Of a stretch of DNA of 5,491 bases, positions 1-5,138 are shown in pieces. The first letter of the stretch is position 1. Each line of letters begins with the position of its first letter. This DNA is from Candidatus Colwelliibacteriota bacterium. GTDB taxonomy: Bacteria; Patescibacteriota; Minisyncoccia; UBA6257; Colwellbacteraceae. The notes beneath the pieces are model-generated. The model was not told where the DNA came from. It ran no database searches and was given only the letters and a program-made list of their open reading frames with translations. The position numbers and the translations under genes were made by a program. The DNA lies in NCBI GenBank assembly GCA_023228665.1, contig JALOAR010000030.1:1-5491 (forward strand), read 5' to 3'.

Positions 1-303
1 TTTTAACCCGCTCTTTTCAACCTTTGTGTTTTTGACTATTTTTATAGCTTTTCCTTCAATTATGGCGTTCGTTATTTTTTTATATGCTGAAGCAAGAATT
101 CTTTGAAAAGTACTCCTTGATGTATCCATCTTTTCAGCAGCTTCTGCTTGATCCATATTTTCTTTATTTTTAAGCCTTAAAGCTTCAACTTCTTCAGTGG
201 TCAACTCGATTATTTCCAAAAACCTGGTCGGTATGCCTTGCGGCTTAAAATAGGTTATGTCTGGATCAAAATCAACCCTTCTTTGTAGCGGTGGTCGGGG
301 CAT
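1..303 (-). CDS. DUF134 family helix-turn-helix protein (C-terminal end cut by window)
   Basis: Reading from the ATG at 303 down to base 1 gives 101 codons with no stop, so the C-terminus lies outside the window. The protein opens with MPRPPLQRRVDF, then TYFKPQGIP at about residues 18-26. This is the typical start of the DUF134 (COG1342) family. A helix-turn-helix like sigma-70 region 4 follows at about residues 36-90: LTTEEVEALRLK, then QAEAAEKMDTSRSTFQRIL, then NAIIEGKAI. Family members are small predicted DNA-binding proteins, often found beside NifX-like and MinD-like genes in anaerobes; their targets are mostly unknown. The start lies 11 bases after the stop of the transporter gene and has no clear Shine-Dalgarno sequence, so the gene is probably the last or a late gene of the operon starting at 2925. 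Regulation of this operon is inference. Confidence 0.88.
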   Translation of the reverse strand, partial: MPRPPLQRRVDFDPDITYFKPQGIPTRFLEIIELTTEEVEALRLKNKENMDQAEAAEKMDTSRSTFQRILASAYKKITNAIIEGKAIKIVKNTKVEKSGLK

Positions 304-314
304 ATCTAAAATAT

Positions 315-1367
315 TTATTTTCTTATAAGGCTTATTTTACAATTCGGACACTTAAGATTAGAGCAAGGCACTCCTTTTTTGTGAGGTATTTTGTAACCGC
401 ATTTTTCGCATACGCAATATCCGTCCGGACCTTTTCCGGATGCCTCCTTTACGCCAACATTCATAAAGCGCCCCTTTCTCTCCCAAGTAAAACTTTTCCC
501 AATATTGGGCTTAAAATACCCTGTTTCAACATCATGGCTTTTAATATCTAAGTCTATATATTCAAGAGACCCTATTGCCTCGAGAAGCCTTGTACGCAAG
601 CCATTAGATATTTTAGTCGCTTCCTCTACTTTGAGATCTTTAGGAAGAGATATTTCTAAACTGGCAGAAACGGCCGATCCTTTTTTCTGCGTTTTTAAAG
701 AATTTATCTTAATATCTTTTGATTCCGCTATCTTTCTTATTTCATCCTCAATTTCTTCTCCGGCAGACACATCAAGGAGAGCGTCAACGGCTTCTTTTCC
801 GAGAGAAAATGATTCTTTAATAATATACAAACCGACAAGCAAGGCCATAATAGAATCTACGTATATCCAATAACGGGTAAAAATAAGGCCTACCATAACG
901 CCAAGAGAAGCAAAAACATCAACTCTTGAATGCATTCCGTCAGATAGCAACGAAAGAGAATCTTCTTTCTTTCCGTAATGGATTTTAAGCCTTGCCATAA
1001 TTTCATTAACTACCGCCGAAAAAAGCATAACGCCAAGAGCCAGGTAGCCGATAGATACAGGTGACGGATTTTGTATCTCACGAACTGCTTCTATTACAAT
1101 AAATATTCCGGTAATAAATAGTATTATTGTTATCGCAAGCCCGGCAATAACTTCAAACTTGTAATATCCATAAGGATGTTTTTTATCTACCGGTTTTTTG
1201 GCAATTTTTATCCCTATAAAACTAATCGCGGAAGAAACAATATCCATACTAGAGTGAAGACCTTCAGCAAAAATAGCCCCGGAACCGGCTGCGAGGCCCA
1301 CTATTATCTTTCCTACGGCAAGAAATATGTTAGCTAAAATTGATAATCCTGCTATTTTTTCTTTCAT
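315..1367 (-). CDS. Cation diffusion facilitator (CDF) transporter with six-cysteine C-terminal extension
   Basis: This 350-residue protein is a CDF-family metal/proton antiporter, which normally exports Zn, Fe, Mn or similar ions from the cytoplasm. Six hydrophobic segments lie within about residues 5-190. The metal-site pattern HxxxD occurs twice: H38/D42 in helix 2 and H146/D150 in helix 5. The conserved HPYGY motif (64-68) is present. Residues about 205-285 match the usual cytoplasmic alpha-beta domain. Typical bacterial CDF proteins end near residue 290-300. This one continues with a glycine-rich linker and a tail with cysteines at 318, 320, 323, 335, 340 and 343 (CVCEKCGYKIPH, then CPNC), which looks like a zinc ribbon or metal-binding knuckle. 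The start overlaps the ATPase stop by four bases (ATGA), implying translational coupling. The metal cannot be read from the sequence; the all-HxxxD site is compatible with Zn, and the iron-sulfur neighbours make iron possible. Confidence 0.93.
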   Translation of the reverse strand: MKEKIAGLSILANIFLAVGKIIVGLAAGSGAIFAEGLHSSMDIVSSAISFIGIKIAKKPVDKKHPYGYYKFEVIAGLAITIILFITGIFIVIEAVREIQNPSPVSIGYLALGVMLFSAVVNEIMARLKIHYGKKEDSLSLLSDGMHSRVDVFASLGVMVGLIFTRYWIYVDSIMALLVGLYIIKESFSLGKEAVDALLDVSAGEEIEDEIRKIAESKDIKINSLKTQKKGSAVSASLEISLPKDLKVEEATKISNGLRTRLLEAIGSLEYIDLDIKSHDVETGYFKPNIGKSFTWERKGRFMNVGVKEASGKGPDGYCVCEKCGYKIPHKKGVPCSNLKCPNCKISLIRK

Positions 1368-2236
1368 TTTTTTGATGTAATTATTTTTTTAATTATTTCC
1401 TGGAATTTTTTTTGATAGCCGGGAAACGCCTCGACCACCGGCTTCATTTTTATAGTTGATTCGATAAAACTTTTTTCATAAGGAAGCCTTCCTATTATTT
1501 CTATATTCTTTTCGCGAGCAAAGTCTTCTATTTCGGAACAGAAACTTTCGGCTATATCGAATTTATTTATTATTATTCCGTGAGCTATGCCAAAATGTTC
1601 GGCAAGATATAAAACGCGCTTAAGATCATGGAGAGCAGAAGGCGTCGGTTCGGTAACCGCTGCTATATAATCGGTCCCGACTAATGAAGCGATAACAGGA
1701 CAGCCAATGCCAGCGGCTGAATCAATCAATATTATATCTGCTTTAAGATCTTTATTGATTTCTTTAAACTTCTCCCTAACTTTAGCGACAACCTCTCCGG
1801 AAGCAAGCTCTCCAAGCTTTAATTCCCCAGAAACTAAATCAACTCCATAATTACTGCCTGTATATATTGTACCTATTTCTTTTTTTGTTTCGGAAATAGC
1901 GCCATATGGGCAGGCGATCATACAAGCTTTACAGCCAATACAAACATCTTTTGAAAAGGCGGGGTATTTCCCTTTAACAAAAACTATTGCGTTTTGCTTG
2001 CAAACTTCGGCGCATTTTCCGCACTTCATACATTTATTAAAATCCCATTTCGGTATAGGCTGATATATCTTTGAGTATTCTTTTCTCTCAACTGATAAGA
2101 GCAAGTGATCGTTAGGACACTCGACATCAACATCTAAAAGCGCAGTTTTTTGTTGTTTAGCAAATTCAACTGCCAAAGAAGAGGCTATCAATGATTTGCC
2201 TACTCCCCCTTTTCCTCCGGTAACAGCAATCCTCAT
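1364..2236 (-). CDS. MinD/Mrp-superfamily P-loop ATPase with inserted two-cluster ferredoxin domain (COG1149 type)
   Basis: The protein has 290 residues. The N-terminus carries the deviant Walker A motif GGKGGVGKS (7-15), with signature lysine K9 and K14. Switch-I-type DVD follows at 35-37 and a Walker B segment ILIDSAAGIG around D172. Between them sits a bacterial ferredoxin module with two CxxCxxCxxxC motifs: cysteines 69/72/75/79 and 99/102/105/109, the second ending in CPYGAI. This arrangement defines the COG1149 ATPases found in anaerobic bacteria and archaea. Members occur in the Desulfovibrio orp cluster and next to NifX-like genes. The likely role is ATP-driven assembly or transfer of a metal cluster, with the ferredoxin part carrying electrons or clusters; this is inference from family and context. 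It starts four bases after the upstream NifX-like gene with only a weak ribosome site, and its TGA overlaps the transporter ATG. Such ATPases often come as adjacent pairs; only one is visible here. Confidence 0.95.
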   Translation of the reverse strand: MRIAVTGGKGGVGKSLIASSLAVEFAKQQKTALLDVDVECPNDHLLLSVERKEYSKIYQPIPKWDFNKCMKCGKCAEVCKQNAIVFVKGKYPAFSKDVCIGCKACMIACPYGAISETKKEIGTIYTGSNYGVDLVSGELKLGELASGEVVAKVREKFKEINKDLKADIILIDSAAGIGCPVIASLVGTDYIAAVTEPTPSALHDLKRVLYLAEHFGIAHGIIINKFDIAESFCSEIEDFAREKNIEIIGRLPYEKSFIESTIKMKPVVEAFPGYQKKFQEIIKKIITSKK

Positions 2237-2240
2237 TTTG

Positions 2241-2585
2241 TTAGCAAGAATCTTCCATACTTGCCTTTTTTAATTCGCCCTTTTTCCATTTTTCAAAAAT
2301 ATCTTTAACACTAACAGAAGGACACACATAAACATCAATTCCAAATTCTTTACAAAGACCTATAGCCCTAGAACCGATTCCTTTACAAAGAAGAATATTA
2401 GCCCCATGATCGCGCATCAATTCCGGAGGAAGTCCGCTTTCTCCTCCATGCTCGCTAGTATTCGGCGCCACTTCAATAACCTCTCCGTTTTCGTTTAAAA
2501 AAGTATAAGTCGCACAGCGGCCAAAATGTTCAGCGACATTTGAATCCAGACCTTTATCGTCGTTTGTGGGAACAACTATCTTCAT
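2241..2585 (-). CDS. NifX/NifB-type dinitrogenase Fe-Mo cofactor-like protein, cysteine-rich copy
   Basis: This 114-residue single-domain protein belongs to the Nitro_FeMo-Co family (PF02579/COG1433). It begins MKIVVPTND, has the family signature HFGR at residues 20-23, and ends in the alpha-beta segment CKGIGSRAIGLCKEFGIDVY (67-86). Relatives bind FeMo-cofactor precursors or other metal clusters; many non-nitrogen-fixing anaerobes carry them with other, mostly unknown, functions. No nitrogenase gene is visible, so a role in nitrogen fixation is not supported. This copy has cysteines at 24, 67, 78, 88 and 114, which could ligate metal. It starts one base after the stop of the preceding paralogue. 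The GAGG ribosome site lies inside that gene's last codons (spacing about 9), so the two are probably translationally coupled. Confidence 0.93.
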   Translation of the reverse strand: MKIVVPTNDDKGLDSNVAEHFGRCATYTFLNENGEVIEVAPNTSEHGGESGLPPELMRDHGANILLCKGIGSRAIGLCKEFGIDVYVCPSVSVKDIFEKWKKGELKKASMEDSC

Positions 2586-2586
2586 A

Positions 2587-2925
2587 TTAATTAACCTCTT
2601 CTACTCTTCCCTCAACGACGTTTTGCAAAGCTTCTTCTACTTTTCCGCTTGCGGCATATGATTTAATGCCAAACTGCTTAAGGATATCTAACGCTCTTGG
2701 TCCGATATTCCCGGCTATAACAGCCTCTACGTTGTTTTCAGCCATCATTTGAGCAGTAGTTATTCCGGCGCCAGAAGGTTGGCCGTTATTATTATTTTCT
2801 ATCGTTTCCGACCATTTTGTTTTTCCATCTTCCGTCTCGGCGATAATAAAATACGGACTGCGGGCAAAAACCGGAGAAACTTCGCTCGATTTATCTTCGC
2901 CCGTAGAGCTTATTGCTATTTTCAT
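2587..2925 (-). CDS. NifX-type dinitrogenase Fe-Mo cofactor-like protein, cysteine-free copy
   Basis: This 112-residue protein is the first gene of the metal-cluster operon and a paralogue of the next gene. It follows the PF02579 pattern: MKIAISSTG at the start, a VSPVFARSPYF segment at about 16-26, a glycine-rich stretch with GAGITTAQMM, then VIAGNIGPRALDILKQFGI. It contains no cysteine, and the histidine of the family's HFGR motif is replaced (VFAR). A cluster, if bound, must therefore be held differently, or the protein acts as a chaperone or partner of the cysteine-rich copy. The leader before the ATG is almost pure A/T with no Shine-Dalgarno sequence, so initiation probably relies on an unstructured leader. 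Candidate promoters and a hairpin lie upstream at 2966-3075. Confidence 0.92.
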   Translation of the reverse strand: MKIAISSTGEDKSSEVSPVFARSPYFIIAETEDGKTKWSETIENNNNGQPSGAGITTAQMMAENNVEAVIAGNIGPRALDILKQFGIKSYAASGKVEEALQNVVEGRVEEVN

Positions 2926-2965
2926 ATTTATATTTTTTTATTTTTATTATTTTAAGCATCTACCC

Positions 2966-2983
2966 ATAACTATATTGTGTCAA
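2966..2983 (-). promoter_or_regulatory. Possible internal -35 element (TTGACA) upstream of the NifX operon
   Basis: On the minus strand a perfect TTGACA occupies 2983-2978, about 55 bases before the first NifX-like start. At the usual 15-18 base spacing only poor -10 matches are found (TAGATG or GATGCT, three of six). A better -10 (TAAAAT at 2954-2949) sits 23 bases away, which is too far. If real, this promoter would lie downstream of the hairpin at 3009-3037 and so bypass it. The -35 overlaps a short palindrome, ATTG-TGT-CAAT (2974-2984), a possible operator. The evidence is weak. Confidence 0.25.
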
Positions 2984-3008
2984 TGTTGATAAAAATTTAT
3001 TTTAAAAA

Positions 3009-3037
3009 CAAAAAAAGCGCCGACCTCACCGACGCTT
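3009..3037 (-). terminator. Rho-independent terminator / possible leader attenuator hairpin
   Basis: On the minus strand an eight-pair stem, AAGCGTCG with CGGCGCTT including one G-U pair, encloses the loop GTGAGGT (3037-3015). A T tract follows directly (down to about 3011). This is a classic intrinsic terminator shape and can end transcription of the membrane-anchored gene that stops at 3129. It also lies only a few bases downstream of a strong promoter (3047-3075), so it could equally act as an attenuator or 5' cap hairpin in the leader of the NifX-ATPase-CDF operon. Confidence 0.8.
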
Positions 3038-3046
3038 CTTATGCTC

Positions 3047-3075
3047 ATTGTAGCATTATCCCCTTTACTTCTCAA
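3047..3075 (-). promoter_or_regulatory. Strong sigma-70-like promoter for the NifX/MinD/CDF operon
   Basis: On the minus strand TTGAGA (3075-3070, five of six consensus) is followed after exactly 17 bases by TACAAT (3052-3047, five of six). An extended -10 TG is correctly placed (TGC-TACAAT). The predicted start point is near 3040, about 115 bases upstream of the first NifX-like ATG and right at the base of the hairpin at 3009-3037. Short inverted arms ATGCT/AGCAT (3041-3056) cover the -10 and could be an operator. No other promoter in the gap is as good. Confidence 0.6.
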
Positions 3076-3128
3076 ATATTTATCTGGCAATTGTGCATAA
3101 CTAGCGATACTTTTTAACTTCTATAATC

Positions 3129-4019
3129 CTAAAATACCGTAAGCGCACCGCTATTAATTATCTCTTCAACCTCTTCAAACCCGACAGGAAAAGCAAAGTT
3201 ATAACGGGCAGGCAAAGCAAAAACATATTCGGAATTGCGCCCTAGTTCTCTAGGACCTATAGGCGCGGCGCCGATATGAAATTCTCCGTTTTGCAAAGAA
3301 GTCCATTGAGAAGCGGTAAAGATCATTATGGGAATATCTTGGCGGAGAATGTCTTCAGTCCACTCCGGATGCCTTATAGATACTATAGGCCCTTCTTCTA
3401 CCCCAAGCGGACCGCCGACACCGTCTCCCCTCCAGCTGGAATTGACTATAGAGTAGCCCAGCCAGCTCTCGGGAAGAGAAAAAGAAAAACCATATTCATT
3501 ATTGCGATACGATAGGCCCCCTTCATATTCTCCTATTAAAATATTGGTAATGACCCATTTTCCGTTTTTTTCAGCAACCGATAGCGTTATCGGCTTTTTT
3601 GCTGCAAAGCCACCCCTCTCCAACTCAATATTTGTTACTTCTATAATATCTCCGCTAATTTTGTAAGACCGCGAGCCAATTTTTTTAATTTCCGATATAT
3701 CAATCTTTTCCGGCCAAGGACTTGATGTTAAGCGACCGGGAGCTTCTGCGGTATTATCAAGCCAACTATTTAAAAGCACAGGATCAACATAATCATTATA
3801 ATTATCTAGAATGCTTTCTTTTAAATTATCTTCCGGGGCAAGGAGAGAAACATTTTTAAGCTTACTGCCAAAATTGAAAACAATTTCTTGAACAATAGCT
3901 TTTTCTTTATCAGTATTTGTCTGCATTCCCCTAAAACCAAGAAAAAGGAGCGTTAAAATAATAATTAATAATACAGCTATTTTTATTGCCTTTTTAGCTA
4001 TTTTCTTAATGCCTTTCAT
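3129..4019 (-). CDS. Membrane-anchored two-domain protein of unknown function
   Basis: The preferred start is the ATG at 4019, giving 296 residues. A GTG at 4055 in the same frame would add 12 residues (308). I prefer the ATG because the upstream gene's terminator ends at 4080, leaving only about 25 bases for a promoter before the GTG, and because a TATATT -10-like box (4052-4047) begins right after the GTG. Neither start has a good Shine-Dalgarno sequence. The N-terminus is lysine-rich (2-13) followed by one hydrophobic helix at about 12-29, so the rest is probably outside the membrane. Residues about 35-165 form a domain containing APGRLTSSPWP. Residues about 170-296 form a second domain starting YRNNEYGFSFSLPESW and including DIPIMIFTASQW and YVFALPARYNFAFP. 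I recognise this wording from hypothetical proteins of candidate-phyla genomes, but no function is established. No catalytic motif or cysteine pair is visible. Confidence 0.85.
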   Translation of the reverse strand: MKGIKKIAKKAIKIAVLLIIILTLLFLGFRGMQTNTDKEKAIVQEIVFNFGSKLKNVSLLAPEDNLKESILDNYNDYVDPVLLNSWLDNTAEAPGRLTSSPWPEKIDISEIKKIGSRSYKISGDIIEVTNIELERGGFAAKKPITLSVAEKNGKWVITNILIGEYEGGLSYRNNEYGFSFSLPESWLGYSIVNSSWRGDGVGGPLGVEEGPIVSIRHPEWTEDILRQDIPIMIFTASQWTSLQNGEFHIGAAPIGPRELGRNSEYVFALPARYNFAFPVGFEEVEEIINSGALTVF

Positions 4020-4079
4020 ATATACATTGTAGTTCTTAAAATTTAAAATATACACCTGGAAGGCTAGCTAATTAATTGT

Positions 4080-4103
4080 AAAAAAAGAAGCGCTATTGCG
4101 CCC
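4080..4103 (-). terminator. Rho-independent terminator after the 70-residue protein gene
   Basis: On the minus strand GGGCGC-AATA-GCGCTT forms a six-pair stem (four G-C pairs plus two G-U pairs) with a four-base loop. A CTTTTTTT tract follows immediately. It begins one base beyond the TAA stop of the gene ending at 4105, so it ends that transcript and separates it from the membrane-anchored gene that starts at 4019. Confidence 0.82.
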
Positions 4104-4104
4104 T

Positions 4105-4317
4105 TTAAGCTAGAGTCTTCTTTTTTCTTACTTCAGCCATATTAAGTCCAAGATAATAACTCTGATTATATTGATCCTTATGTCGTTCACTTTCAAAAAT
4201 AACTCTAGGAGACAGGCCATTCAGTCCGGCATTAAATCCCTCATTTTTAATATTTTGCATAATGCCTTTTTCAAACACTTCTACAAAGCCTAAAAAAACT
4301 ATTCCTCCAGCACTCAC
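4105..4317 (-). CDS. 70-residue protein, possibly ribosome modulation factor (RMF)-like
   Basis: The start is a GTG at 4317, chosen because AAAGGAG sits eight bases upstream, the clearest ribosome site in the window; no ATG in this frame is as well placed. The protein is soluble and compact, with terminators before (4414-4437) and after it (4080-4103), so it is a single-gene transcript. Residues about 27-60 contain GFNAGLNGLSP, then YNQSYYLGLNMAEV. This follows the outline of ribosome modulation factor and the Rmf/CrpP fold (GYQAGIAGRS, then QWLGGWREAM in E. coli RMF), with about four extra residues between the two blocks. RMF drives 70S dimer formation in resting cells. The match rests on a few glycine and aromatic positions, so the functional call is tentative. 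Otherwise it is a hypothetical protein. The C-terminus is basic (RKKKTLA). Confidence 0.75.
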   Translation of the reverse strand: MSAGGIVFLGFVEVFEKGIMQNIKNEGFNAGLNGLSPRVIFESERHKDQYNQSYYLGLNMAEVRKKKTLA

Positions 4318-4365
4318 AAAAACTACTCCTTTCTGTTTTTTTATTTATTAAAAATCTATATTGCA

Positions 4366-4394
4366 TAAATACAATAATATAAATATTAAGTCAA
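4366..4394 (-). promoter_or_regulatory. Candidate promoter for the 70-residue protein gene
   Basis: On the minus strand TTGACT (4394-4389, five of six) is followed after 17 bases by TATTTA (4371-4366, a poor -10). A shifted alternative, TTTATA with a 17-base spacer and TATAGA, overlaps it. Some promoter is expected here because a terminator (4414-4437) lies just upstream and the gene begins at 4317. The exact boxes are uncertain in such AT-rich sequence. Confidence 0.35.
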
Positions 4395-4413
4395 TAATAA
4401 TTTTGCTTTAATA

Positions 4414-4437
4414 AAAAACCGCTTAATCGCGGTTTTT
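4414..4437 (-). terminator. Strong intrinsic terminator, potentially bidirectional
   Basis: A perfect nine-pair inverted repeat, AAAAACCGC and GCGGTTTTT, encloses a six-base loop. On the minus strand the stem ends in a run of T and lies six bases beyond the stop of the lysine-rich protein gene (4443). The A/T flanks are symmetrical, so it could also stop transcription on the plus strand. It closes the 5491-4443 gene group. Confidence 0.9.
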
Positions 4438-4442
4438 ATAGC

Positions 4443-4586
4443 TTACTTTTTCTTTTTCTTCCCTGGAGCAGCTCTTTTTTTAGCCTTTTTAGCTTCAAGC
4501 ATAGCTCTTTTAACTTCTAATCTTTTTTTTGTTTTGGGAGAGTGAGTTTTTCTAGGCTTGCCAACTCCCGTATTTCTTTTTGCCAT
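4443..4586 (-). CDS. 47-residue lysine-rich basic protein
   Basis: Translation from the ATG at 4586 gives 47 residues, starting MAKRNTGVGKPRKTHSPK and ending in APGKKKKK before TAA. About 40 percent of residues are lysine or arginine. There is no acidic domain or membrane segment, and the middle (about 19-39) looks like a charged helix. This composition fits a nucleic-acid-binding protein, for example a small ribosome-associated or histone-H1-like protein, but I do not recognise a family. It is likely real because it ends six bases before a perfect terminator and starts 44 bases after the preceding gene. No Shine-Dalgarno sequence is visible. It may share a transcript with the genes upstream (5491-4631), as no terminator is seen between them. 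Confidence 0.7.
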   Translation of the reverse strand: MAKRNTGVGKPRKTHSPKTKKRLEVKRAMLEAKKAKKRAAPGKKKKK

Positions 4587-4630
4587 ACTTATTGAGCTTA
4601 TCAAATAATATTAATAAAAGAAATATCTTT

Positions 4631-5134
4631 TTAAAGCTCTGTAATATTTTCTACCTCAATCGTCCCCAAACTTTGATATTTTTCATGAGAACCTGGAATA
4701 AGCAACCCCTCTACTTGAACGGCCGTACCTGTCGAAATCCCGGCAATATTTCCAAAATTGGAATTGCTGTCTCGGAGAGCATAATAATTCCCAAAATCAT
4801 CTTGAACGCCAAAAGCGCATTCTAATGTCTGGGGGCCTGACGTGTCCCAATGAGGAAGGCAGACCATCACCCCGGCTATGCTAATCGGCGCAATAATATT
4901 TTCAATCTCTTCTTCGGGAAGAATTCTAATAAAGTGTTTTCCATCCGCAGTTACGCATTGTTCCGGGTATGATTCAAGAGATGGATAACCCGCCGAAACG
5001 CAATCTTCATACGAAGATATCGTTTGATCAATATTTTCAGCTTGTTTTTCGTTGTATATGTAGCTGTTTAAAATGAAGAACCCGGCAATAATAAGAATTA
5101 TTATAATAACAATAAAAATTAGAGCTTTCTTCAT
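4631..5134 (-). CDS. Membrane-anchored small protein with four extracytoplasmic cysteines
   Basis: The protein has 167 residues. After MKK comes a strongly hydrophobic helix (4-22), acting as signal anchor or uncleaved signal; no lipobox cysteine is present. A short module at about 40-72 follows (SSYEDCVSAGYPSLESYPEQC, then DGKHFIR), which I recognise as a recurring small extracytoplasmic motif with two cysteines (45 and 60). The C-terminal domain, about 84-167, contains VCLPHWDTSGPQTLECAFG (cysteines 92 and 106), then NYYALRD and a beta-rich GTAVQVEGLLIPGS stretch that suggests an OB-like barrel. Paired cysteines could form disulfides. The function is unknown. It starts four bases after the HAMP protein gene; a GAGGTG ribosome site lies about 11 bases upstream within that gene's end, so the two are probably co-expressed. 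Confidence 0.88.
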   Translation of the reverse strand: MKKALIFIVIIIILIIAGFFILNSYIYNEKQAENIDQTISSYEDCVSAGYPSLESYPEQCVTADGKHFIRILPEEEIENIIAPISIAGVMVCLPHWDTSGPQTLECAFGVQDDFGNYYALRDSNSNFGNIAGISTGTAVQVEGLLIPGSHEKYQSLGTIEVENITEL

Positions 5135-5138
5135 AATC

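Noticed and set aside
291..873. Plus-strand open frames of 86 and 122 codons at 291-551 and 505-873
   Set aside because: They lie antisense within the CDF gene, show no family pattern, and have unlikely composition; the minus-strand frame has clear motifs.
1364..2236. Cell-division MinD
   Set aside because: The inserted ferredoxin motifs and the NifX context mark the COG1149 branch, and no MinC/MinE gene is nearby; a link to division is known only for the orp system and cannot be claimed here.
2241..2925. Nitrogen fixation function for the NifX-like genes
   Set aside because: No nitrogenase or other nif gene is present; this family is widespread in organisms that do not fix nitrogen.
2749..2955. 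Plus-strand open frame of 68 codons
   Set aside because: It is antisense to the first NifX-like gene and runs into its A/T-rich leader; no protein family features.
2983..3117. Plus-strand 44-codon frame in the gap between operons
   Set aside because: It reads through the terminator hairpin and opposite the promoter, has no ribosome site, and encodes no recognisable sequence.
3276..3515. Plus-strand open frame of 79 codons
   Set aside because: It is antisense to the membrane-anchored gene and has no ribosome site or recognisable domain.
4357..4382. Inverted repeat around TATTG/CAATA upstream of the 70-residue protein gene
   Set aside because: The arms are short and pure A/T-biased in very AT-rich sequence, so chance explains them.
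4580..4825. Plus-strand open frame of 81 codons
   Set aside because: It is antisense to the end of the 167-residue protein gene, which has a proper signal anchor and domains.
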